From contig NZ_JAEUXJ010000013.1 in assembly GCF_016775475.1 (NCBI RefSeq), forward strand, positions 1 to 64,000: a stretch of 64,000 nucleotides of DNA, written 5' to 3'. The notes beneath the pieces are model-generated. The model was not told the DNA's origin. It made no database searches and worked only from the letters and a program-made list of their open reading frames with translations. A program made the translations under genes and the position numbers. Each line of letters starts with the position of its first letter. Position 1 is the stretch's first letter. Positions 42,665-51,245 of the stretch are shown here, piece after piece. The stretch comes from Belnapia mucosa (GTDB taxonomy: Bacteria; Pseudomonadota; Alphaproteobacteria; Acetobacterales; Acetobacteraceae).

Positions 42665-45291
42665 CAGAAGCGCTTCAGCAGCCGGTCGATATAGTCGAGC
42701 TCCTCGGTCGGCCGCTCCCGCTCCGCCCCGCGCCGGCGCAGCTCGTCCTGGAGCTTGCGGGTGCGGAGCATCTCCGCCTCCTCCGGCACGCGGGTATCAG
42801 CGCCGTTATCGGCATTGCCGTTCACGTCGCGGGACCGGCGGCCGAGCGGGTCCCGCCCTTCGCCCTGGCCCTGCGCCTGGTCCTGGCCCTGGCCGCCGGG
42901 CTGGTTCTCGCCGGCCATGTCGCCGGGCTCGTCGCCTTCCTCGCCCTCGCCGGGCTGCTGCTGGCCGAATTGGCGCTGCATGGACTGCGCCATCTGCCGG
43001 CCGCCTTCCTGCAAGGCCCGCAAGGCACGCTGCTGGGCGTCCCGCGCATCGCCGCCGCCGCCGAGCGCCTCCTGCGCCTCCCGCATCGCCTGGTCGGCGC
43101 GGCCGAGGCCTTCCGGCACCTCGCCGGTCAGGTCGCCGAATTGCTGCATCAGCTCACCCAGCGCCCGGCGCAGTGCCCGCTGGCGGCGGCCATCCTGCTG
43201 GCCCGGCTCGGGCTGTGTCTGCGCCCCTTGGGCCTGCGCGCCCTGCTGCGGCTGGGATTGCTGCGGTTGGGACTGCTGCGGCTGGGATTGGCCCGGGCGC
43301 TGCGGCCGGCTGCGCTGGGCGCGGTCGCGCTCGGACTGCTCGGCGCGCTGGTGGCTGCGGTCGAGCATCTCGCTCTGCCGCTTCACCATGTCCTGCACCA
43401 CGCCCATCTGCTGCTGGCCGCGCTCGCGCCGCTGCTGCCGCTCCGGGCTCTCGGCCCGCTGGGCGCGGCCTTCCTCCAGCGCCTTCAGCATCTCCTCCAG
43501 CTCGGCCATCTCCCGCCGGGCGTCCTCGGTGCGACCCTCGCGCGCCGCCTGCTCCATGCGGCGGGTGCGGCGGTCCATCTCGCGCTGGTCCATCAGCCGG
43601 TTCTGGCTGCCCTCCGGCATCGCCTCGGCATTCTCGCGCTGCAGCCGCTCGGCCAGCGCCTCCAGGTGCTGACGGATGGCGTCGCGCAGCTCCTGGATGC
43701 GGCGCTGCAATTCGGCCCGGCGCTCGGCCTGCTCGGCGGCCCGGTCGGGGTTGGGATCGTTCTGCGCCTCGCGCTGCGCCTGCTCGGCCTGGTCCAGGGC
43801 CTCCCGCAGCGCCTCGCGCGCCTGTTGCAGGGCCCGGAGCGTCCGGCCGTCGCGGCCTTCCTCCAGCGCCAGGGCGGTCTCCCAGAGCAGGTCCTGCACC
43901 TCGCCCACCGCTTCCGGCCGGCGGTCGTTCATCAGCCGGGCCCGGGCGACGCGCAGCGCCAGATAGGTGGCGGTGTCGTGCTCGAAAGCCTCCGGCGCCC
44001 GCATCGCCTCCTCCAGCGCCGTCCGTGCCGCCGGGCGCTCCGCCGGGGCCAGCGACAGGCCGCGGCGGATGGCGATGAGCTGCCGTGCCACCGGGTGGTT
44101 GAAGCTCCGCTCCGGCAGGACCAGCCGGGCCGGCTCCGAGGCGCCCTCCTGCCCGGCGCCGTCCCGCGCCCGCAGCCGCGCCTCGACCTCGAGCCCCGCC
44201 CAGGGATGCGCCGAGAGGTCGGGCTGCGCCGTGCCGCGCGCGGTCTTCGGCGCGCCGCCCGGCAGGGGCAGGTCGAGCACCAGCGGCGGCGCATCCGGCC
44301 GCGCCGCCAGCCGCAGCTCCGCCCCGAGCGAGGCGAGGCCCCAGTCATCCTCCGCCCGCCAGGGCAGGCGGGTGCCGAGGCCCCGCTGGGCCCGGCCCGG
44401 CGGCTCGGCGAAGGCGACGGCGGGCGGCGCATCGGCCTGGACCGAGAGCGCCCAGCGCGCCAACTCCGTCCCGCCCCGCCGCACCGCCAGCCGCATGCCC
44501 GCATCCAGCACCTGCTCGGCAGCGAAGCTCGCGGCATCGAGCGCCCGGAAGGGCGTGGCCGCGCTATCCGTCACCAGCTCGGGCGGCGTCGCGCCGCCGC
44601 CGGTGACCGAAACCTGCAACCGGCTGCCCGCCGGCACCGTGGCGGCACCGCCGGCCGGGTCGAGGAAGACCGGCGCCGCCCCGGTATAGGCGGGCGGCGT
44701 CACCCAGGCCTCCAGCCGGAGGCCGGGCCCGGCGACCGGGCCGGCGAAGCCGGGGAGCAGGGCGCGGCGCAGCCGCTCCCCCGCCTCCCCGCCCGCGATC
44801 ACGAGGCCGGCCACCAGAGCCAGGCCGAGCGCCACCCGCAAAGCCCGCGGGTCGCGCGCCGGCAGGCCCGGCCGCGGCGTGCCGACCTTCAGCCGGGCGA
44901 TCTGCGCCGCGGCGCGTTCCTGATGCACCCGCCAGAGCGCCAGGGCCGCGGGGTCCTCGCCCGCCGGCCGGTCGGCGAGCGCCGCCAGCGGCCGGTGGCG
45001 CAGGCCGGATTCACGCTCCAGCCGCCGCTCCGCCGCCGCCCGGTCGGGCGCCCGGAAGTCGCGGAAGGCCCGCCAGGCCACTAGGCCGAGCGCCGCGGCG
45101 AAGCCCAGCAGCAGCAGCAAATGCAGCGCCGGCGGCAGCCGCCCCGGCAGGTCGAGCAGCGCCAGCAGCAGGAACAGGCCCACCACGGCCAGCACCGGCC
45201 AGAGCCTGGGCCACAATGCCTCCCAGAGCAGCGCCAGCCGCGCCAGCTGCCGCCGGCGGGCGAGTGCCGCGTCCGGGCGGGGGGCGCTCAG
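42664..45291 (-). CDS. TIGR02302/DUF4175-family membrane protein, probable CTG start
   Basis: About 875 residues. N-terminus: RRRQLARLALLWEALWPRLW, two membrane helices (LAVVGLFLLLALL and LLLLLGFAAALGLVAW) and a third (LRVALGLALVAGLVIAGG), then a large soluble region with GLRLEAWVTPPAYTGAAPVF, coiled coils, a Gln-rich stretch (PQQSQPQQSQPQQGAQAQ) and the C-terminus EELDYIDRLLKRF, hallmarks of this alphaproteobacterial family of unknown function. A TTG at 45216 would drop conserved residues. The frame is open upstream to a CTG at 45289-45291 that overlaps the lysA TGA (CTGA), with GAAGGGA about eight bases before it, so a CTG start is likely. Co-transcribed with lysA and the efflux gene. Confidence 0.85.
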   Translation of the reverse strand: MSAPRPDAALARRRQLARLALLWEALWPRLWPVLAVVGLFLLLALLDLPGRLPPALHLLLLLGFAAALGLVAWRAFRDFRAPDRAAAERRLERESGLRHRPLAALADRPAGEDPAALALWRVHQERAAAQIARLKVGTPRPGLPARDPRALRVALGLALVAGLVIAGGEAGERLRRALLPGFAGPVAGPGLRLEAWVTPPAYTGAAPVFLDPAGGAATVPAGSRLQVSVTGGGATPPELVTDSAATPFRALDAASFAAEQVLDAGMRLAVRRGGTELARWALSVQADAPPAVAFAEPPGRAQRGLGTRLPWRAEDDWGLASLGAELRLAARPDAPPLVLDLPLPGGAPKTARGTAQPDLSAHPWAGLEVEARLRARDGAGQEGASEPARLVLPERSFNHPVARQLIAIRRGLSLAPAERPAARTALEEAMRAPEAFEHDTATYLALRVARARLMNDRRPEAVGEVQDLLWETALALEEGRDGRTLRALQQAREALREALDQAEQAQREAQNDPNPDRAAEQAERRAELQRRIQELRDAIRQHLEALAERLQRENAEAMPEGSQNRLMDQREMDRRTRRMEQAAREGRTEDARREMAELEEMLKALEEGRAQRAESPERQQRRERGQQQMGVVQDMVKRQSEMLDRSHQRAEQSERDRAQRSRPQRPGQSQPQQSQPQQSQPQQGAQAQGAQTQPEPGQQDGRRQRALRRALGELMQQFGDLTGEVPEGLGRADQAMREAQEALGGGGDARDAQQRALRALQEGGRQMAQSMQRQFGQQQPGEGEEGDEPGDMAGENQPGGQGQDQAQGQGEGRDPLGRRSRDVNGNADNGADTRVPEEAEMLRTRKLQDELRRRGAERERPTEELDYIDRLLKRF

Positions 45292-46643
45292 GGCTGGGTC
45301 CCTTCGGTCAGCCAGCCGGGCAGGCGCTGCCCGGCCAGGATCGCGTCATGGGTCTGGCGGTCGCGCACCACGGCGAAGCGGGCGCCGTCCACCAGCACCT
45401 CCGCCGCCAGGGGCCGCATGTTGTAGGTGCTGCTCATCACCGCGCCATAGGCTCCCGCATCGAGGAAGGCGACCAGCGCGCCCGGTTGCAGAGATGGCAA
45501 CGCACGGCCCCGCGCAAAGGTGTCGCCTGTCTCGCAGACCGGCCCGACCACATCGGCCGGCGCGGTGGCGGCGGCGAAATCCCGCGGCGAGACCGGCAGG
45601 ATGCCATGCCAGGCGTCATACATGGCAGGCCGCACCAAGTCGTTCATGGCCGCGTCCAGCACGAGGAAGCGCCGCCCCGTCCCCTGCTTCTGCAGCACCA
45701 CGGAGGCGAGCAGCAGGCCGGGCGGGCCGGCGATCCAGCGCCCCGGCTCCAGCATCACCGGCAGGTTGAGCGGGCCGAGCGTCGCGGCGATGGCGCCGGC
45801 CAGCGCCTCCGGCGTCGGCGCCGGCTCGTCGCGGTAGGGGATGCCGAGGCCGCCGCCGCAATCCAGCTGCTCGACCGGCAGGCCCCGCGCGAGCAAAGCC
45901 GTGGCGAGTTCGGCCATGCGGGCATAGGCGGCGCGGTAGGCCGCCATGCCGGCGGTGATCTGGCTGCCGATATGCATGGCGATGCCGACCGGCCGCAGCC
46001 CCGGCAGCGCCGCCATCCGGGCATAGAGGGCGGGCGCATCCTCGAAGGCCACGCCGAATTTGTTCTCCGACCGGCCGGTGGTGATCTTGGCGTGGGTCTT
46101 CGCATCGACGTCCGGGTTCACCCGCAGCCCGATCCGCGCCACCCGCCCGAGCGAGGCGGCGAGGGCCGAGAGCATCTCGACCTCCTCCGCGCTCTCGACA
46201 TTGATCTGGGCGATATCCTCGCCGAGGGCGAGGCGCAGCTCCCGCTCCGTCTTGCCGACGCCGGAGAAGACGATCTCGGAGGCGGGAATGCCGGCGGCGC
46301 GGGCGGCGCGCAGCTCGCCCTCGCTGACGACATCGGCACCCAGGCCCTCCCCGGCCAGGACGCGCAGCACGGCGAGGTTGGTATTGGCCTTCACCGCATA
46401 ATGCACCGAGCCGCGCAGCCCGGCGGATTTGAGCGCCCCGGTCAGCGCCCGCGCCCGGCGCCGCAGGGCGCCCGCGGAATAGACCCAAGCGGGCGTGCCG
46501 ACGGCGGCGGCGATGCGCGCCAGCGGCACCTCCTCCACCGTCAGCCCATCGAGGGCATGCATCGAGAGATGCGGGCGGGCAGCAAGAAGATCCCCGAAAT
46601 CGGGATCGGGCTGGGCGGGGTCGAGGAGAAGCGGGCTGGCCAT
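45288..46643 (-). CDS. lysA: diaminopimelate decarboxylase
   Basis: 451 residues. Final step of lysine synthesis: meso-diaminopimelate to lysine and CO2 with pyridoxal phosphate. Landmarks: the Schiff-base Lys in GSVHYAVKANTNLAVLRVLA, VSEGELRAARAAGI, KFGVAFEDA, the GGGLGIPY turn in EQLDCGGGLGIPYRDE, CETGDTFARGRALP and DAGAYGAVMSSTYNMRPLAA. ATG 46643 gives the family length; an upstream extension has no ribosome site. First gene of a unit with the TIGR02302 and cation-efflux genes. Confidence 0.96.
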   Translation of the reverse strand: MASPLLLDPAQPDPDFGDLLAARPHLSMHALDGLTVEEVPLARIAAAVGTPAWVYSAGALRRRARALTGALKSAGLRGSVHYAVKANTNLAVLRVLAGEGLGADVVSEGELRAARAAGIPASEIVFSGVGKTERELRLALGEDIAQINVESAEEVEMLSALAASLGRVARIGLRVNPDVDAKTHAKITTGRSENKFGVAFEDAPALYARMAALPGLRPVGIAMHIGSQITAGMAAYRAAYARMAELATALLARGLPVEQLDCGGGLGIPYRDEPAPTPEALAGAIAATLGPLNLPVMLEPGRWIAGPPGLLLASVVLQKQGTGRRFLVLDAAMNDLVRPAMYDAWHGILPVSPRDFAAATAPADVVGPVCETGDTFARGRALPSLQPGALVAFLDAGAYGAVMSSTYNMRPLAAEVLVDGARFAVVRDRQTHDAILAGQRLPGWLTEGTQP

Positions 46644-46879
46644 CGGTCCATTGTGCGGCGCGGGAAGGCCCCGGGACAAGCGGTGACTCCGCCCCCGGCG
46701 GGCAGGGCCGCCGCGCCGGTCCCGCCCGTGCTGCCCCTTGGCGATGCCGGCTGGGGCGCGCATGCTCGGCCTGCCTGCGCAGGTCGATAGGCCCAGGAAC
46801 ACCCCGGCACGGGGAGCACACGCCAGAAGCTGACGGCGGGACCGCCGGTTTTCAACCGCCCTGATCATGGGAGAAGCTG

Positions 46880-48463
46880 ATGAAGCGTCGCACCCTTCTC
46901 GCGCTGCCGGCGGCCGTCATGGCCGCGCCCTCCGTCCTCCGTGCCCAGGGCACGGCCGGGGCGCGCAGCGTGCTGAAATTCGTGCCGCAATCGGATCTCG
47001 CCCTGCTCGATCCGGTGTTCAACACCGCCCTGGTCACGCGAACCCATGCCATGCTGGTCTACGACCAGCTCTATGGCCTGGATGAGTCCTTCACCGCCCA
47101 GCCGCAGCTGGTCGAGGGGCATGTCATCGAGGATGACGGCCGCACCTGGCGCATCACCCTGCGCGAGGGCCCGACCTTCCATGACGGCACACCGGTCCTG
47201 GCGCGCGACGCCATCGCCAGCATCACCCGCTGGACCCAGGCGGATGTGCTCGGCCAGAACATCCGCGCCATCACCGAGGAGATGGTGGTGGTCTCCGACC
47301 GCACTTTCCTCGTCAAGCTGAAGAAGCCCTTCCCGCTGCTGGCGACGGCACTCGCCAAGCCCTCCTCCTTCTGCCCGGTCATGCAGGAGCGCTTCGCGCG
47401 CAACCCGCCCTCGACGCAGGTCACCGAGATCGTCGGCAGCGGCCCCTTCCGCTGGGTCGCCAATGAGCGCATGGCCGGATCGCGGGCGGTCTATGAGCGC
47501 TATGCCGGCTACAAGCCGCGCCAGGAGGCAGCGAGCTTCCTCGCCGGCGGCAAGGTCGCGCATGTCGACCGCGTCGAGTGGCACACCATCCCCGATGCGG
47601 CCACCGCCGCCGCGGCGCTGCAGCAGGGCGAGATGGATTGGTGGGAACAGCCCACCCCCGACCTGCTGCCGCTGCTCCGCCGGTCCCGCGCCCTGAAGGT
47701 CGAGGTGAAGGACAAGAGCGGCGCGATGGGGATGATCCGCTTCAACCATCTCCAGCCGCCCTTCGACAACCCGGCCATCCGCCGCGCCTTCCTGCCCGGC
47801 ATCCGCCAGGCCGACTACATGACCGCGGTCATCGGCGAGGACCGCTCGCTCTGGAATGATCGCTGCGGCTTCTTCCTGCCCGGCAGCCCGCTGGCGACCG
47901 AGGCCGGGCTGGAGGCGATGCAGGGCGCGCCCAATTTCGACCAGGTGAAGCGCAACCTCGACGCCGCCGGCTACAAGGGCGAGCGCGTGGTCTTCGTCGT
48001 GCCCAGCGACCACCCGGTGATGAATTCCATGAGCGAGATCGCCGGCGACATGTTCCGCCGCGTCGGGATCAATCTCGACTACCAGGCATCGGATTGGGGA
48101 TCGGTCGCGGCGCGGCTGGCCAATCGCGGCGGCCTCGACAAGGGCGGCTGGAGCGTCTGGTGCAATTTCATCCCCGGCATCATCGCGATCAACCCGGCGA
48201 CCCAGTCCTATGTCCGCGGCCCCGGCGCGGCCGGGACCTTCGGCTGGCCCGACCTGCCGAAGGTGGAGGCGCTGCGGAGCCAATTCCTCGATGCGCAGAC
48301 GCTGGAAGAGCAGAAGCGCCTGACGCGGGAGATCCAGCTCCAGGCCTTCGAGGACATCCCCTATCTGCCGACCGGCGCCTATTCCCAGCCGACGGCCTAT
48401 CGCAACACCCTCACCGGCATGCTCGACGGCTTCCCGATCTTCCACAACATCCGGAAGGGCTGA
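46880..48463 (+). CDS. extracellular solute-binding protein family 5 (oligopeptide type)
   Basis: 527 residues with a signal peptide (MKRRTLLALPAAVMAAPSVL, then RAQ). Family 5 landmarks: LVEGHVIEDDGRTWRITLRE, GPTFHDGTPVLARDAIASI, TEIVGSGPFRW and NHLQPPFDNPAIRRAFLPGI. It binds peptides, nickel or related ligands in the periplasm for an ABC transporter, but no permease or ATPase gene follows. The next gene, 33 bp on, encodes a dimethylformamidase-like protein, so the ligand may be an amide. Confidence 0.92.
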   Translation: MKRRTLLALPAAVMAAPSVLRAQGTAGARSVLKFVPQSDLALLDPVFNTALVTRTHAMLVYDQLYGLDESFTAQPQLVEGHVIEDDGRTWRITLREGPTFHDGTPVLARDAIASITRWTQADVLGQNIRAITEEMVVVSDRTFLVKLKKPFPLLATALAKPSSFCPVMQERFARNPPSTQVTEIVGSGPFRWVANERMAGSRAVYERYAGYKPRQEAASFLAGGKVAHVDRVEWHTIPDAATAAAALQQGEMDWWEQPTPDLLPLLRRSRALKVEVKDKSGAMGMIRFNHLQPPFDNPAIRRAFLPGIRQADYMTAVIGEDRSLWNDRCGFFLPGSPLATEAGLEAMQGAPNFDQVKRNLDAAGYKGERVVFVVPSDHPVMNSMSEIAGDMFRRVGINLDYQASDWGSVAARLANRGGLDKGGWSVWCNFIPGIIAINPATQSYVRGPGAAGTFGWPDLPKVEALRSQFLDAQTLEEQKRLTREIQLQAFEDIPYLPTGAYSQPTAYRNTLTGMLDGFPIFHNIRKG

Positions 48464-48496
48464 GCCGCGAAACCCGACTGAGCACAGGACCACTCG

Positions 48497-50161
48497 ATGC
48501 CGCTGTACAAGGAACCGCCGGGCGCCGCCGACCGCTCGGTCAATGTCGGCCCGGCCCGCATCTATCCGACGCCGGGCGATCACCAATGGCAGGAGATGCG
48601 GCCCTATGAGGCGCCGCGCGGGGATCCGGCCTGGCACGAGATCCATGTCTATACCGACGCCCTCTCCTACGCGCCGGGCGAGACCGTCCAGTTCCATGGC
48701 AGCACCAACGCCCCCGACTGGACCATCGAGGTCACGCGGGACGGGGCGCACCCCACGGTCGTCCACCGGGCCGAGGGCCTCCCCGGCCGGTTCACCCCGA
48801 TGCCCAAGGGTGCCTACGAGACCGGCTGCGGCTGGCCCGTCCTGCATGGCTGGACCATCCCGGAGGACATGCCATCCGGCTTCTACCTGGTGGAATCGAG
48901 CGTCGCCCGGGCGCAGGGCGGGCGCTTCGTGCAGCATCATTTCTTCGTCGTCCGCCCCACGGCCCGGACGCGCCGCGGCCGCATCCTGCACATGCTGCCG
49001 ACCTGCACCTACACCGCCTACAATGACTGGGGCGGCGCCAACCATTATGCCGGCACGCATGGGCCGGAGGGCAACCGCATGTCGCCCCTCCTCAGCCTGC
49101 TGCGCCCCTGGACGCGGGGGATGGTGAAGCTGCCGGACAATGCGCCCCGCATCTGCGCCGCCCTCGGCGAGCCGATGGAGACGCCCCGCTACGACTTCAA
49201 GGAATGGGCCTACGCGAACGGCTACGGCTATTTCTACGCCGCGACCGGCTGGGCGCAGTACGACCGCCACTTCGCGGTCTGGGCGGAGCGCGAGGGCTAT
49301 GCGGTGGACAGGATCACCCAGGCCGACCTGCACCGATTTCCGGAGATCCTGGACGACTATGCCTGCGTCGTCGTCGTCGGCCATGACGAATACTGGACGC
49401 GCGAGATGCGCCTCGCCATCGAGGCCTTCGTCGAGCGGGGCGGCCGCTTCGCGCGCTTCGGGGCCAATTTCACCTGGCAGGTCCGGCTGGAAGCGGATGG
49501 ACTCCGCCAGGTCTGCTATAAGAGCAACGCGCCGGAGAGCGACCCGATCCGAGAGACCGGCGATACCGCCCGCCTGACCACCGCCTGGGAGGACCGCCAT
49601 GTCCGCTGGCCCGGCGCGACGACGGTCGGGGTGAACGGGCTCGGCGGGACCTATGCGAATTGGGGCCGCTTCACGCCGCGCGGCAGCCGGGGCTTCACCG
49701 TCTACCGGCCGGAGCATTGGGCCTTCGCCGGCACCGACCTGACCTATGGCGACATCTTCGGCGCCGAGGCCCGCATCTTCGGCTACGAGGTGGACGGCCT
49801 CGACTACACCTTCCGCCGCGGCCTGCCCTACCCGACCGGCGAGGACGGCGCCCCGCCCGCGATCGAGATCCTCGCCATGACGCCGGCCGTCATGGGGGAA
49901 TCGCCGCTCGAGAGCTATGGCTACCGCCCCTATGTCGGCGTGCATGACTGGCACGAGAAGGCGGAGATGATCTACGGCACGGTGAATGAAGAGACGTTGG
50001 AGAAGTCCTTCCACGGCTCCGGCATGATGGTCTCGATGCGCCGCGGCCAGGGCGAGGTGCTGACGGCCGCCAGCTGCGAATGGGTCATGGGGCTGACGCG
50101 GAACTGCGCCTACACGCAGCGGATCACGCGGAACGTGCTGGATCGCTTCTCCGCGGGGTAG
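48497..50161 (+). CDS. N,N-dimethylformamidase large-subunit-like protein
   Basis: 554 residues. Resembles the C-terminal domain of the DMFase large subunit. An immunoglobulin-like beta part (HVYTDALSYAPGETVQFHGS) is followed by LHMLPTCTYTAYNDWGGANH, GYGYFYAATGWAQYDRHFAV, VVVVGHDEYWTREMRLAIEA and ARFGANFTWQVRLE. Known DMFase uses an iron held by two Tyr and one Glu; which residues would do this here cannot be told without alignment. No small-subunit gene is adjacent and there is no signal peptide. Probably an amidohydrolase-like enzyme of the same family acting on an amide captured by the preceding binding protein. Ends 67 bp before repeat copy C. Confidence 0.8.
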   Translation: MPLYKEPPGAADRSVNVGPARIYPTPGDHQWQEMRPYEAPRGDPAWHEIHVYTDALSYAPGETVQFHGSTNAPDWTIEVTRDGAHPTVVHRAEGLPGRFTPMPKGAYETGCGWPVLHGWTIPEDMPSGFYLVESSVARAQGGRFVQHHFFVVRPTARTRRGRILHMLPTCTYTAYNDWGGANHYAGTHGPEGNRMSPLLSLLRPWTRGMVKLPDNAPRICAALGEPMETPRYDFKEWAYANGYGYFYAATGWAQYDRHFAVWAEREGYAVDRITQADLHRFPEILDDYACVVVVGHDEYWTREMRLAIEAFVERGGRFARFGANFTWQVRLEADGLRQVCYKSNAPESDPIRETGDTARLTTAWEDRHVRWPGATTVGVNGLGGTYANWGRFTPRGSRGFTVYRPEHWAFAGTDLTYGDIFGAEARIFGYEVDGLDYTFRRGLPYPTGEDGAPPAIEILAMTPAVMGESPLESYGYRPYVGVHDWHEKAEMIYGTVNEETLEKSFHGSGMMVSMRRGQGEVLTAASCEWVMGLTRNCAYTQRITRNVLDRFSAG

Positions 50162-50227
50162 GGACGGCAGGGGCTGCGCCAGCCCCATGCCGTCCTGAGA
50201 GCGGTTGCCTTAACCTGCCCCGGTTCG

Positions 50228-50270
50228 GTGTCCTTCCGCGGCTTTGCCGCGAAGCGGTTTTGTGGGGAGT
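50228..50270. repeat. palindromic intergenic element, copy C (internally deleted)
   Basis: Short copy in the same direction as copy B. It has the left arm GTGTCCTTCCGCGGC and loop with GCCGCG, then jumps straight to AAGCGGTTTTGTGGGGAGT, the right end of copy B. About 58 bases of the middle are missing. It lies between two convergent genes, ending one base before the Bug gene stop. Confidence 0.8.
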
Positions 50271-50271
50271 T

Positions 50272-51240
50272 TCAGTCCACTCGGGCGCCGGAGGCGCGGA
50301 TCAGCGGCGCCAGCCTGTCCTTCTGCGCCGTCCGGTAGCTGGCGATCTCCTCGATCCCGGTCCACCAGGGGCTGGCGCCCAGATCCTCATAGGCGCGGAT
50401 CAGGGCCGGGGTCTCCAGCGCCTGCTTGGTCAGCGCCGACATCCGCTGCACCACCGGCGCCGGCAGCCCGCCCGGGCCGCAGACGCAGGTCCAGGAGACG
50501 ACATCGAAGCCCGGCAGGTATTCGCTGATCGCCGGCAGCTCCGGCGCCACCGGGCTGCGGTTGAGCGAGGTGACGGCGAGCGGCCGCACCTGCCCCTGCC
50601 GCGCCAGCGAGAGCGTGCCCGGGATGTTGTCGAACATCATGGAAATGCGCCCGGCCACGAGGTCGAGCTGCGCCGGCGCGCTGCCGCGATAGGGCACATG
50701 CACCATCTCGACGCCCGCCAGCTGCCGGAACATCTCGCCAGCCAGATGCAGCGTCGTTCCCGATCCGGCCGAGCCGAAGCTGTATTTGCCCGGATTCTCC
50801 TTCAGCAGCGCGATCAGCTCCGGCACCGTCCGCGCCGGCAGGTCGAGATGCACGGCGAGCAGGTTCGGCAGCTGCCAGAGGCCCGAGACCAGGGTGAAGT
50901 CCCGTTCCGGATCGAAGGGCAGGCTGCGATAGAGCGTCGGCGCGATGGCATGGGAGGCGATGCCGCCGAGGCCGATGGTGTAGCCATCCGGCGTGGATTT
51001 CGCGATCGCATCCGCCCCGACATTGCCGCCCGAGCCGCTGCGGTTCTCGACCACGAATTGCTGGCCGGTGATCTCCGACATCCGTGCGCAGTAGATCCGC
51101 GACAGCGTGTCGGTCGGCCCGCCCGGCGGATAGGGGTTGATGTAGCGCACCGGCCGGTTCGGCCAGGCACCGGATTGCGCCAGGGCCGGCGCGGCAAGGG
51201 CGGGCAGCAGGCCGAGGGCGACGCGACGAGTGAAGACCAT
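50272..51240 (-). CDS. tripartite tricarboxylate transporter receptor (Bug family)
   Basis: 322 residues from ATG 51240. A TTG at 51249 overlapping the previous stop (TTGA) is possible and would add three residues. Signal peptide ends ALAAPALAQ. Landmarks: WPNRPVRYINPYPPGGPTDT, GQQFVVENRSGSGGNVGADA, STPDGYTIGL and VEMVHVPYRGSAPAQLDLVA. Second of two tandem, related receptors; the pair is about as similar as sister paralogues. Permease genes are absent. Confidence 0.93.
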   Translation of the reverse strand: MVFTRRVALGLLPALAAPALAQSGAWPNRPVRYINPYPPGGPTDTLSRIYCARMSEITGQQFVVENRSGSGGNVGADAIAKSTPDGYTIGLGGIASHAIAPTLYRSLPFDPERDFTLVSGLWQLPNLLAVHLDLPARTVPELIALLKENPGKYSFGSAGSGTTLHLAGEMFRQLAGVEMVHVPYRGSAPAQLDLVAGRISMMFDNIPGTLSLARQGQVRPLAVTSLNRSPVAPELPAISEYLPGFDVVSWTCVCGPGGLPAPVVQRMSALTKQALETPALIRAYEDLGASPWWTGIEEIASYRTAQKDRLAPLIRASGARVD

Positions 51241-51245
51241 GGCGC

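Noticed and set aside
46865..50188. 1,107-codon minus-strand frame opposite the binding protein and DMFase-like genes
   Set aside because: Antisense shadow of two well-supported plus-strand genes with signal peptide and family motifs.
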